Assembly: GCA_020634455.1 (NCBI GenBank)
Contig: JACKBQ010000001.1
Coordinates: 1,798,001 to 1,862,000, forward strand
DNA from: Ardenticatenaceae bacterium
GTDB lineage: Bacteria > Chloroflexota > Anaerolineae > Promineifilales > Promineifilaceae
Reading direction: 5' to 3'
DNA: 64,000 bases
Each line of letters starts with the position of its first letter. Position 1 is the first letter of the stretch. The notes under the pieces are model-generated. The model was given only the letters and a program-made list of their open reading frames with translations, did not search any database and was not told the DNA's origin. The translations under genes were made by a program, and so were the position numbers. Shown here one piece after another: positions 24,166 through 33,175 of this stretch.

Positions 24166-26547
24166 ATGAACCGCAAATTTGAAAACAAGTACGGTTACTT
24201 TTCTGAAGACGGAAGAGAATACATCATCAAAACGCCGCTGACGCCCCGCCCCTGGGGCAACATCATCAGCAACGGCGATTATGGCCTCATGGTGTCCCAA
24301 AACGGGTCCGGCTACAGCTGGCGAGGCAACGCCGGGCAAAACCGAATCACGCGTTCGTTTCAGGATTTGGTGAAGGACAACTGGGGTAAATATTTTTACA
24401 TCCGCGATCTAAAAAGAAATCGCTACTGGTCCGCCACCTACAAGCCAGTCATGGTTGATTACACCTCATTTTCAGTGGCGTATGGCGTGGGCTACTCCCG
24501 ATTTACCCAAGAAGTTGAAGCCATTGAAAGCGAGCTAACCGTTTTTGTCGCCCCGCACGACCCGGTTGAAATTTTCAAGCTCAAGCTAACCAATCTGAGC
24601 GCTGAGGTGCGCGAACTGGACGTCACCTCTTACGCCGAGTGGCTGCTGGGCTTTGCCCCGGATGAGCATCGTGAATTCCACAAGCTGTTCATCGAAACGT
24701 CGGCCGATGTGGCCCAAAGCGCCGTGACCGCGCGCAAATGCCTGTGGGGCTTTGCCGACGACAAAGGGCGGCACAACAACACCGACTGGCCCTACACCGC
24801 CTTCATGGCCGTGAGCGAGCCGCTGAAATCGTTTGATTGCGACAAGGAAACGTTCATTGGTCTCTACCGCAACGACGACAAGCCGCAGGCGATGGTTGAT
24901 GAACAATTGGCGGGGCGACACGGCCGTTTCACCGATGCCATTGCCGCGTTACAGGTAGCCGTCACTCTGGAACCAGGCGCTTCAAAAACAGTTGTCTTCA
25001 CGCTGGGAGCCGCTGAAGATGGTAAAGAGGATGTGGCAGAGTTGGTGGAAAGGTATACGGCCGTTTCCCACAGCCAACGCGCTTTTGCCGAACTCCAGCA
25101 ATTTTGGTCCCGCTTCATCGATACGGAACACGTAGAAACCCCAGACGAAGCGCTCAACTTCATGACCAACACCTGGCTCAAATACCAATCCATCTCCTGC
25201 CGCCTCTGGGGGAAATCCGCCTTTTACCAGGTGTCTGCCGGGTATGGCTACCGCGACCAGCTGCAAGACAGCCAGATTTTTCTGGTGAGCGAGCCGGAGT
25301 TTGCCAAAAAACAGCTGCTCATGCATGCCGCCCAACAATTTATCGAGGGAGATGTGCTGCACTGGTGGTTCACCATTCGCGGCGGCGGCCCCCGCACCAA
25401 CTGCTCCGATGACCTGCTCTGGCTGCCGTTTATTTTGGACGCCTATTTGAAGGAAACGGCCGATTTCACCATTCTCGACGAAGAAGTACCCTACCTCAAC
25501 GGCCCGGCTGAATCGTTGTACGCCCACTGCAAACGGGCCATCGAGCGCTCCTTTTCCCGCTTTTCGCCGCGCGGCATTCCGCTCATGGGCGATCATGACT
25601 GGAACGACGGCCTCAGCGCCGTTGGCACCCTGCTCAAAGGCGAAAGCTTCTGGGTGGCTGAATTCCTGTACATGATTCTGGGCGATTTTATTCCGCTGGC
25701 GCAGCGCCAAGGGGATGAGCCATTTGCCCAAAAGTGCGCCGTGGTGCGCCAAAGCCTGAAGGAAGCGATGAACCGCCACGGCTGGGACGGCAGCTGGTAT
25801 TTGCAAGCCACCACCGACACCGGCTTACTGCTCGGTTCCCAAGCAAACGAAGAGGGGCAGATTTTTCTCATGCCCAATAACTGGGCCGTCATCAGCGGCA
25901 TTGCCGACGAGGAGCGCGCCCAACAGGCGATGAACGCGGTCACGCACTACCTGCTCAAAGAGTACGGCACGCTGCTCAACTACCCGGCTTTCACCAAACC
26001 ACGCCCCGATGTGGGCTATGTCACCCGCTATGCGCCGGGTTTGCGCGAAAATGGCGGCGTTTACACGCACGCCGCTACCTGGTCCGTGTGGGCCTACACG
26101 CTGGTGGGCCAGCCTGATCTGGCCTACGACGCGTACCGCAAAATTTGCCCGCCCAACCGCAGCGCCGACATTGACACCTACAAAGCGGAACCATACGTAA
26201 CGCCGGGCAACATTGATGGGCCGCTTTCGGAATATTGCGGCCGTGGCGGCTGGACCTGGTACACCGGCTCCTCTCAATGGCTGCACCGGATGGCCACGCA
26301 TTGGATTTTGGGGATTAGACCTCAATTAGATGGCCTACTCATCGAGCCCTCAATTCCCGCCAACTGGTCCGGGTTCAAAGTCACCCGCCAATTCCGCAAT
26401 GCCACCTACAACGTCGAAGTTCAGAATCCCGACAACGTCAGCACGGGCGTCAAGTCTGTGCATGTTGATGGAAAACCAATAGAAAGCAACTTAGTTCCCG
26501 TTTTTGATGACGGTCAGACACATCTTGTCCACGTCATTCTGGGATAA
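24166..26547 (+). CDS. GH94 glycoside phosphorylase
   Basis: A 793-residue enzyme of the GH94 family (former GT36), which splits a beta-glucoside with inorganic phosphate to give alpha-glucose 1-phosphate. The N-terminal beta-sandwich begins GYFSEDGREYIIKTPLTPRPWGN; the (alpha/alpha)6 barrel contains GYGYRDQLQDSQ and the catalytic loop DWNDG (D478 to G482). Length is that of cellobiose, cellobionate or chitobiose phosphorylases (about 790-820), and shorter than the known 1,2-beta-oligoglucan phosphorylases (about 1100), so the linkage is open. No signal peptide: cytoplasmic. GAGGGG precedes the ATG. First gene after the LacI-controlled promoter. Confidence 0.9.
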   Translation: MNRKFENKYGYFSEDGREYIIKTPLTPRPWGNIISNGDYGLMVSQNGSGYSWRGNAGQNRITRSFQDLVKDNWGKYFYIRDLKRNRYWSATYKPVMVDYTSFSVAYGVGYSRFTQEVEAIESELTVFVAPHDPVEIFKLKLTNLSAEVRELDVTSYAEWLLGFAPDEHREFHKLFIETSADVAQSAVTARKCLWGFADDKGRHNNTDWPYTAFMAVSEPLKSFDCDKETFIGLYRNDDKPQAMVDEQLAGRHGRFTDAIAALQVAVTLEPGASKTVVFTLGAAEDGKEDVAELVERYTAVSHSQRAFAELQQFWSRFIDTEHVETPDEALNFMTNTWLKYQSISCRLWGKSAFYQVSAGYGYRDQLQDSQIFLVSEPEFAKKQLLMHAAQQFIEGDVLHWWFTIRGGGPRTNCSDDLLWLPFILDAYLKETADFTILDEEVPYLNGPAESLYAHCKRAIERSFSRFSPRGIPLMGDHDWNDGLSAVGTLLKGESFWVAEFLYMILGDFIPLAQRQGDEPFAQKCAVVRQSLKEAMNRHGWDGSWYLQATTDTGLLLGSQANEEGQIFLMPNNWAVISGIADEERAQQAMNAVTHYLLKEYGTLLNYPAFTKPRPDVGYVTRYAPGLRENGGVYTHAATWSVWAYTLVGQPDLAYDAYRKICPPNRSADIDTYKAEPYVTPGNIDGPLSEYCGRGGWTWYTGSSQWLHRMATHWILGIRPQLDGLLIEPSIPANWSGFKVTRQFRNATYNVEVQNPDNVSTGVKSVHVDGKPIESNLVPVFDDGQTHLVHVILG

Positions 26548-26637
26548 ACCAAAATAGGAGGTCAATGAACGATTGAAAAAAATTCAAATCACACCCTTTT
26601 TTCATAACCTTTCAAACAAACATGAGGAGATAAAGAA

Positions 26638-28167
26638 ATGAAAACCCACTTAAAATTGATCGCTTTCCTGATCATGACCGCGTTAGTGATGACGCTGGTT
26701 AGCTGTGGCGGTGGCGACACCACAACCGAAACGACGGACGAAGCCACCACCACTGAAGAGACCACAACGGAAGAAACCGCCGAAGAAGAACCCGTTGCTG
26801 AAGAACCGGCCGAAACCGAAGATGTTGCTGAAGAGCCTGCCGCTGAAGAACCTGCGGCTGAGGAACCCACCGAGGAGCCAGCAGCAGAACCGGCAGAAGA
26901 AATGGGCGAAGCCATCACGCTGCGGTACGCTAACTGGAACCTGGGCACCGAAGAAGAAAACAACATTCAACGGCAAATGGTTCAGGCTTACATGGAAGCA
27001 CACCCCAATGTAACGGTTGAATTCGTAGACATGTCGGCTGAAGGCGGTTGGGATGCAGTTTTGACCTCCTACGCTGCTAAAGGTGAACTGCCGGACGTAT
27101 TCATGGCCAACAACGTGCCGTTGTACGTTGCCAATGGCTGGCTGGCTGACCTGACTGAGCTGACAGCCGCTGATGCTGACTGGGCTAATATCCCCCAAGC
27201 CTTGAGAGATGGCGTAACCTACAATGGCCAGGTACTTGGTATACCGGCCGCGCAATTTGTGATGGGCTACTTTGTCAACAAAGACCTGTACGAAGCCGCC
27301 AACCTAGATGCGCCAGAGTACGGGTTCACTGTTGAAGAGTTTAATGATGCGGTCACTGCCTTGAACAACATTCCGCAAGGTGTGTTGGGTCTGGATGAGA
27401 TGGAATTTGTCATGGGCTGGTACGCCAACTCGCAAGATAGCAACCTGAAATGGTTCAGCTTCGATGGTCAGCACATGAACTATAATTCTGCCGCTTTCAA
27501 AGAAGCTGTGGCCACCGCCGGGGAAATGAAACAGTACACCTGGCAAGGTCTGTCTGAAGAGCAGTTGGCTAACTTTACCGCTACTGGTCCGTGGGAACTG
27601 TTCCTGAACCAGGAAGTTGGTATGCGCTGGGATGCTTCCTGGTCCGTACCTGGCTACGTTGAAAATGCGACCTTCGACTGGGATTTCATCGGCGTACCCG
27701 GTGGCAACCAGGCGCTGGTGTCTGACATCATCGTTGTTTCCCAAACCGCGGCCGATGTCGCCGCTGCTTACGACTTTGCCCGGTGGATGACCTTCTCCAC
27801 TGAAGCGTACGCCAAAGAAGCTGAACTGGCTGCGGCATTGGGCTCCGCGCCCAAGATGCCGGTTTCGGTTGACGAGGCTTCCCTGGCCCTGTACACCCAG
27901 TTTGTGGACAAACCGGGCATCCTGGCCGCTCTGGACAACCTGGATAACAGCATGGTTGAATCCCTGGCGAAAATCGTTCCTGGCTACATCAACGCTCGTT
28001 GGGAAGGCAAGCCGGGTATCGATATTGGTGAGGATTTGGATGTGAATATGTGGTTCATGTTCAACTTTGCCAACGACGGCCGTTACAAGTATGAAGATTA
28101 CTCTGCTCAGCTCGAAACGTTTGCCAACCAAATTCTGGATGACGCTGCGGCCGAACTAAGCCAATAA
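26638..28167 (+). CDS. Sugar ABC transporter substrate-binding lipoprotein
   Basis: A 509-residue family 1 extracellular solute-binding protein. The signal peptide ends in the lipobox LVSC with C23 as the lipidated residue. An unusual linker of about 70 residues, nearly all E, T, A and P (repeats of EEPAAEEP), holds the domain away from the membrane. The binding domain starts near residue 92 (AITLRYANWN) and has the usual LPDVFMANN and WAMDASWS-like regions (MRWDASWS). GAGGAG precedes the ATG. It should deliver oligosaccharides to one of the two permease pairs downstream. Confidence 0.92.
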   Translation: MKTHLKLIAFLIMTALVMTLVSCGGGDTTTETTDEATTTEETTTEETAEEEPVAEEPAETEDVAEEPAAEEPAAEEPTEEPAAEPAEEMGEAITLRYANWNLGTEEENNIQRQMVQAYMEAHPNVTVEFVDMSAEGGWDAVLTSYAAKGELPDVFMANNVPLYVANGWLADLTELTAADADWANIPQALRDGVTYNGQVLGIPAAQFVMGYFVNKDLYEAANLDAPEYGFTVEEFNDAVTALNNIPQGVLGLDEMEFVMGWYANSQDSNLKWFSFDGQHMNYNSAAFKEAVATAGEMKQYTWQGLSEEQLANFTATGPWELFLNQEVGMRWDASWSVPGYVENATFDWDFIGVPGGNQALVSDIIVVSQTAADVAAAYDFARWMTFSTEAYAKEAELAAALGSAPKMPVSVDEASLALYTQFVDKPGILAALDNLDNSMVESLAKIVPGYINARWEGKPGIDIGEDLDVNMWFMFNFANDGRYKYEDYSAQLETFANQILDDAAAELSQ

Positions 28168-28185
28168 TCATTCAATAGCGAAAGT

Positions 28186-28213
28186 GAGAAGAGATAACCT
28201 ATAATCTCTTCTC
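28186..28213 (+). terminator. Stem-loop after the binding-protein gene
   Basis: GAGAAGAGAT (28186-28195) pairs perfectly with 28204-28213 and a T-rich stretch follows. As in other ABC operons it probably protects or partly terminates the binding-protein mRNA so that it outnumbers the permeases. A family B repeat (28240-28305) follows. Confidence 0.7.
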
Positions 28214-28339
28214 CACTTCTTTAGTTTTTAATAATAGGATGCTGATGAACGCGGATAGAAAGAAAAAATCAGGGTCATCTGCGTTAATTTGCGTCCTGTC
28301 TCTTTTTTCAAACAAAACAGTTGTCTGTAAGTAACCACT

Positions 28340-31246
28340 ATGACTTTTCCCAAATCCTTGCGCCTGAGCACAGCCGTGTTGTTTTTGATGTTGGTGCTTG
28401 CCCCATCGTCTACGCACGCGTTGTGGATTTGGGAGTCTGGCGCAACGGCCGTTCCCCCTTCCCACACGCCCCTCGCCCAACTGGTAGACCCCAGCAACGC
28501 CGTCGAAATTACGGCCGATTTATTCAACACGCCGCTGAGCAACCACGACGCCATCGAACCGTACGGCAAACCTGCGGTGGCGCTGGTGCAGGGCGACGCG
28601 GTGCAGTTTACGGCCGTTATTCCCCAAAGCGGCCTGTACACCATATCGTTTGATACGGCCGTTCCCGACACCTCCCTCACCCGCCCCGAAGCACAGCTAC
28701 AAATTGATGGCGCATTCCCGCTAGAAGACGCCCGGCGCATTATTTTCCCCATTTTTTACCAGGACAGCGCCGCCGAGTTTCCGCTGGATCGGTACGGCAA
28801 CGAGGCGCTGATTCGGCAGGAAAATTTGATCCGCTGGACCAAGGTGCCGATGCGCGACGCCAATTTTAGCCAGCCGTATCCGCTGCAATTTGAGCTGGCC
28901 GCTGGCGAGCACAGCTTCGCCTTCCAGATGACCAAACAGTCGCTGCTGCTGGGCAGCATTTACCTGGAGCCGGTAGCGCCCTACCCCAGCTACGCCGACT
29001 ACCTGGCCGCCCAAGACGCGCCAGACAGTTCTGGCGTGCTCATCGAAATCGAAGCGGAACATCCGTCGTACAAGGATGACACCTCGATTCGCCCCATTGC
29101 TGACCGCAGTTTGGCGGTGACGCCGTACGACACCTACCAGCTCAAGCTAAACACGCTGGGTGGTGAAAGTTGGGATCGCAGCGGAACGGCCGTTTACTAC
29201 GAATTTAAAGTGCCCCAGGATGGCCTGTACGTCATCACGCTGCGCAGCCTGCAAAATTTCAAGAGCAACTTTTCCGTCTTCCGGCGCATCGCCATCAACA
29301 ACACCGTCTTGTTTGAGGAGCTAAACCAGGTTCCCTTCAACTATTCATCCGACTGGCAAAACCAGACGCTGGGCAGCGACACGCCCTACAAAATTTATTT
29401 GGAAGCGGGCACCAACGTCCTCAGCATCGAAGCGACGGACGCGCCGTACCGCGCCGCCATCGAGAAAATCCAAAAGGTGCTGCTGGACATCAACGATTTG
29501 TCGCTGGAAATCAAGCGACTCACCGGCAATCAGGTCGATCCGTTCAAAGAGTGGGTCATCTCCGACTACATTCCCGACATTGAAGCGCAGCTCATCGCCA
29601 TTGCCGACGATTTGCGCGCGGATTTGGGGGTGTTAACGGCCGTAAACAGCAGCGGCGGTTCCCAGGAAGCCCTCACCTACCAGATGGCCATCGACAACAT
29701 TTTGGTTTTGGCGGAAGAGCCGGATGAAATCCCGGTGCGGATGAACCGCTTTTCCGAAGGCTCTGGCTCGGCGGCGCAGCTGCTGGGCAACCTGCTGCCC
29801 CTGCTGCAAAACCAGCCGCTGGCCCTGGACAAAATTTACATCCATTCGGCCGACACGCCGCCCGAACCGGTGGAAGTTTCCTTTTTTACCTCGCTGCTGG
29901 AAGGCATCAAGCGCTTTTTCCACTCATTCCGGCGCGATCCGTACCAATCCATCGGGGCCGAAGAGGATGAGCTGGAAGTGTGGGTCAACCGCCCGCGCCA
30001 GTACGTGGATTTGATGCAGCTCATCACCGACCAGACGTTTACGCAGGAGACGGGTATCAACGTCAAGTTTTCCATCATGCCGGATGAGTCCAAGCTGGTA
30101 TTGGCCAACGCGGCGGGCATCCAGCCGGACGTCGCTTTTGGCGTCAGCACCAACGTGCCCTACGAGCTGGCTATCCGCAACGCTCTCGTCGATTTGCGCG
30201 CTTTTGACGATTTTGACGAAACCATCAACATCTATTCGCCCGGCGCGCTGCTCAGCTACGTCATCAACGATTCGGTTTATGCCATCCCCGAAACGCAAGA
30301 TTTCTGGGTCACATTTTACCGGCGGGACATCATGGAGTCGCTGGGCATTCCCATCCCGCAAACGTGGGACGAGGTGATTGAGATTTTGCCAGAATTGCAG
30401 CGATACGGCATGAATTACAACACGCCGCTTTCGTCTCCCACCAGCGGCAAAAATTATTTACTCACTGCACCCTATTTGTTCAACTACGATGCGGCTCTCT
30501 ACAGCGAAAACGGTCTTGCCACCGGCCTGCAAAGCGATGAGGCAATTGAGGCCATCAAATTCATGGCGGAAAGTTTTACCGTCTACGGCATGCCGCTGAC
30601 CACCGCCAGCTTTTACGATAGTTTTAGATACGGCCGTCTTCCCATCGGTATCTCCAACTTTGCCGACGGCTATCTCAAGCTGATGACGGCCGCACCTGAG
30701 CTAAACGGTTTGTGGGAGATTTCGCTTTATCCGGCCACCGTGCTGGACGATGGCCGGGAACTGCGCTACGCCACCGGCTCCGCCCAGGCAGGCATCATGT
30801 TTGCCAATACTGACAAGCAGGACGAAGGGTGGGAATTTATGAAATGGTGGATGTCCACCGAAACGCAAGTTGATTTTCAGGAGCAGCTCATTCTCAATTA
30901 CGGCCTGGAATATTTTTGGAACTCAGCCAATGTCGAGGCGTTTGCCCTCTCCCCCATCCCCGATGCGCACAAAGCGGTCATTTTGGAACAGTGGGAGTGG
31001 CTGCAAGAGCCAATTAAGCTGCCCGGCAGCTACATGCAGGAACGTGAACTAAGCAACGCCTGGAACGCGATTGTGTTTGAAGGCGTAAACCCGCGCGTGG
31101 CGATTGATAGTTCAATCATCATCATCAACCGCGAAATTACGCGCAAAATGGAAGAGTTTGGCTATATCCAGGACGGTGTGGTTGTGCAGGAATTCAAGAT
31201 TCCCACAATCCAAACCGTCGAGGGATGGATGGAAAATGGCAACTAG
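28340..31246 (+). CDS. Large multidomain extracellular solute-binding protein
   Basis: A 968-residue exported protein. A signal peptide (about 1-27, ending THA) leads into two beta-sandwich-like domains (about 30-215 and 225-375; the second starts LIEIEAEHPSY like a carbohydrate-binding module), a helical linker (about 375-530) and a C-terminal family 1 solute-binding domain (about 545-968; LEVWVNRPRQYVDLMQLI, then PDVAFGVSTNVPYELA). Binding proteins are usually 400-550 residues, so this is a fusion that may grip long glycan chains. Similar proteins occur beside DUF5696 and Yip1 genes in Firmicutes transport loci. It overlaps the permease gene by 11 bases. Confidence 0.88.
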   Translation: MTFPKSLRLSTAVLFLMLVLAPSSTHALWIWESGATAVPPSHTPLAQLVDPSNAVEITADLFNTPLSNHDAIEPYGKPAVALVQGDAVQFTAVIPQSGLYTISFDTAVPDTSLTRPEAQLQIDGAFPLEDARRIIFPIFYQDSAAEFPLDRYGNEALIRQENLIRWTKVPMRDANFSQPYPLQFELAAGEHSFAFQMTKQSLLLGSIYLEPVAPYPSYADYLAAQDAPDSSGVLIEIEAEHPSYKDDTSIRPIADRSLAVTPYDTYQLKLNTLGGESWDRSGTAVYYEFKVPQDGLYVITLRSLQNFKSNFSVFRRIAINNTVLFEELNQVPFNYSSDWQNQTLGSDTPYKIYLEAGTNVLSIEATDAPYRAAIEKIQKVLLDINDLSLEIKRLTGNQVDPFKEWVISDYIPDIEAQLIAIADDLRADLGVLTAVNSSGGSQEALTYQMAIDNILVLAEEPDEIPVRMNRFSEGSGSAAQLLGNLLPLLQNQPLALDKIYIHSADTPPEPVEVSFFTSLLEGIKRFFHSFRRDPYQSIGAEEDELEVWVNRPRQYVDLMQLITDQTFTQETGINVKFSIMPDESKLVLANAAGIQPDVAFGVSTNVPYELAIRNALVDLRAFDDFDETINIYSPGALLSYVINDSVYAIPETQDFWVTFYRRDIMESLGIPIPQTWDEVIEILPELQRYGMNYNTPLSSPTSGKNYLLTAPYLFNYDAALYSENGLATGLQSDEAIEAIKFMAESFTVYGMPLTTASFYDSFRYGRLPIGISNFADGYLKLMTAAPELNGLWEISLYPATVLDDGRELRYATGSAQAGIMFANTDKQDEGWEFMKWWMSTETQVDFQEQLILNYGLEYFWNSANVEAFALSPIPDAHKAVILEQWEWLQEPIKLPGSYMQERELSNAWNAIVFEGVNPRVAIDSSIIIINREITRKMEEFGYIQDGVVVQEFKIPTIQTVEGWMENGN

Positions 31247-32183
31247 CACCATCACGCAGCAAGAGCGCACCCCAAAAGAAGAAAGCTGGTTCCAGCGCTG
31301 GCTGACCAAAGAGGGCAGCGCCTACGCCTTCCTCTCTGGCTACGCGCTCATGTTCATCATTTTTATCGTGGTGCCCGTGCTGGTCGCCTTCTTCCTCTCG
31401 TTCACCTTTTTCGACACGATTCAGCCGCCCAGCTTCATTGGCCTCAAAAATTACATCGCCCTGCTGACGCAGGATGACATTTTCATGCGCTACGTGCTAC
31501 CCAACACCATCAAGTTTGCCGTGCTGGTGGGGCCGGGCGGCTACGTGCTGGCCTTTCTCCTGGCCTGGATGTTGGCCCAACTGCCCAAAGGGCCGCGCAC
31601 CGTGATGGCTCTCATTTTGTACTCCCCCTCCATGACCACGGGCGTGGCGATGGCGGTGGTGTGGAAAACGCTCTTCAGCGGCGACCAGAACGGCTACCTG
31701 AACAGCTTCTTGCTGGGGCTAAACGTCATTCAGGAGCCGGTTCAATGGCTGCAATCCCCAGAATATTTGATGACGATCATGATCGTCGTGACACTGTGGA
31801 GCAGCATGGGTGTGGGCTTTTTGGCAATGCTGGCCGGTATTTTGGAAATCAACCCGGAACTGTACGAAGTGGGCAGTCTGGACGGCATCAGCAACCGCTT
31901 TCAGGAAATTATTCACATCACAATCCCGTCCATGAAGCCGCAGATGCTGTTTGGCGCGGTGATGGCGATTGTGGGCACGTTCCAGGCGGGCGCGATTGGC
32001 GTGACGCTGTCGGGGGGCAATCCGACGCCGCAGTACGCGGGCCAGCTGATTGTGAACCATATTGAGGATTACGGTTTTTTGCGCTACGAGATGGGGTACG
32101 CAGCGGCCGTTTCCGTAGTACTTCTCTTAATGGTGCTCTTCTTCTCCAGAGTCGCCAACAGGCTGTTTGTAAGCAATGACTAG
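31236..32183 (+). CDS. Sugar ABC transporter permease (MalF/UgpA type)
   Basis: A 315-residue permease with six membrane helices (first at about 30-52, FLSGYALMFIIFIVVPVLVAFF). The EAA-like loop that contacts the ATPase reads VGSLDGISNRFQEIIHITIP. The ATG at 31236 overlaps the previous stop by 11 bases, and the next gene overlaps by 8, so translation is coupled. It pairs with the following permease. No ATPase is encoded anywhere in the locus, so a shared MsmX-type ATPase from elsewhere is needed. Confidence 0.92.
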   Translation: MATSTITQQERTPKEESWFQRWLTKEGSAYAFLSGYALMFIIFIVVPVLVAFFLSFTFFDTIQPPSFIGLKNYIALLTQDDIFMRYVLPNTIKFAVLVGPGGYVLAFLLAWMLAQLPKGPRTVMALILYSPSMTTGVAMAVVWKTLFSGDQNGYLNSFLLGLNVIQEPVQWLQSPEYLMTIMIVVTLWSSMGVGFLAMLAGILEINPELYEVGSLDGISNRFQEIIHITIPSMKPQMLFGAVMAIVGTFQAGAIGVTLSGGNPTPQYAGQLIVNHIEDYGFLRYEMGYAAAVSVVLLLMVLFFSRVANRLFVSND

Positions 32184-33099
32184 ACTGGTATTTCAACGCA
32201 AGCGAGGCAGTAGCCGTTACTCCGGCATTCGCAACAGCCGGATCAACCCGCAAGGGTTCCACACCAGCCAGATTAAGTTCTACCTTATTCTGCTGCCGCT
32301 GGTGATGGTGATGCTGCTGCCCATCGTTTTTATTTTTTCCCACGCGTTTAAGCCGCTGGATGAGCTGTTTGCCTATCCGCCGCGTTTTTTTGTGATTAAC
32401 CCGACTGGCAAGAACTTTACGGATCTGTTCTCCCGCTTTTCCAAATCGGGCATTCCGGTGAGCCGCTATCTCTTCAACAGCGTCGTCATCACCGTGGTCA
32501 CCGTCCTTGCTTCGATTGTGGTTTCCACAACGGCCGCTTACGCCCTCTCCAAAAAGCGATTCAAGCTGAAAAATGTGCTGTTCACCATCAACACCCTGGC
32601 GCTCATGTTTGTGCCTATCGCCGTGACCATTCCCCGCTTCTTGATTATTGAGCGGCTGCAACTGATTGATTCGTTTTGGGTACACATTTTGCCCGGATTG
32701 GCGCTGCCGGTGGGGCTGTTTTTGCTGAAGCAGTTCATGGACGGCATTCCCAATGAGGTGATAGAAGCGGCCCAAATTGACGGCGCATCGGACGTGGCCA
32801 TCTACTGGCAGATTATCCTGCCGATGATTCGGCCAGCTATCGCCACCATCGCTATTTTGACGTTCCAAGCCACCTGGAACAACGCGGATATTTCCACGCT
32901 CTACATCAACAGCGAGAGCCTGAAGACGTTTGCCTTTTACCTGACGACGTTGACCACCACCACGGCCGGAGCCAACTCGGTGGCGGGTCAGGGCATGGCG
33001 GCGGCGGCCACGCTGATTATGTTTTTGCCCAATTTGATTATTTTCATCCTCCTGCAAAGTCAGGTGATGAATACGATGTCTCATTCGGGATTGAAGTAG
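32176..33099 (+). CDS. Sugar ABC transporter permease (MalG/UgpE type)
   Basis: A 307-residue permease with six membrane helices and the conserved loop EAAQIDGASDVAIYWQIILP. A long basic N-terminal tail (RLVFQRKRGSSRYSG) precedes the first helix. It forms the heterodimeric channel with the upstream permease. Followed by a 76-base gap filled with TAATT-type repeats, where the operon could have an internal break. Confidence 0.93.
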   Translation: MTRLVFQRKRGSSRYSGIRNSRINPQGFHTSQIKFYLILLPLVMVMLLPIVFIFSHAFKPLDELFAYPPRFFVINPTGKNFTDLFSRFSKSGIPVSRYLFNSVVITVVTVLASIVVSTTAAYALSKKRFKLKNVLFTINTLALMFVPIAVTIPRFLIIERLQLIDSFWVHILPGLALPVGLFLLKQFMDGIPNEVIEAAQIDGASDVAIYWQIILPMIRPAIATIAILTFQATWNNADISTLYINSESLKTFAFYLTTLTTTTAGANSVAGQGMAAAATLIMFLPNLIIFILLQSQVMNTMSHSGLK

Positions 33100-33100
33100 G

Positions 33101-33165
33101 CAATTTAGTAATTGGTAATTCGTAATTGAGTAATTGCACTTAATTACTCAATTACCAAATTACAA
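33101..33165. repeat. GGTAATT-type heptamer repeat with inverted arms
   Basis: TAATTGGTAATTCGTAATTGAGTAATT units and their complements (AATTACTCAATTACC) form an inverted repeat in the gap before the Yip1 gene. The same unit is found inside a coding region at 20195-20310. Confidence 0.75.
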
Positions 33166-33175
33166 AACCAAGCAT

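Noticed and set aside
24166..26547. Naming the GH94 gene cellobiose phosphorylase or 1,2-beta-oligoglucan phosphorylase
   Set aside because: Length fits several GH94 activities and no specificity-determining residue could be checked by eye.
31918..33084. 388-codon minus-strand frame across two permease genes
   Set aside because: It is antisense to two clear permeases and has a histidine/glutamine-rich composition with no domain.
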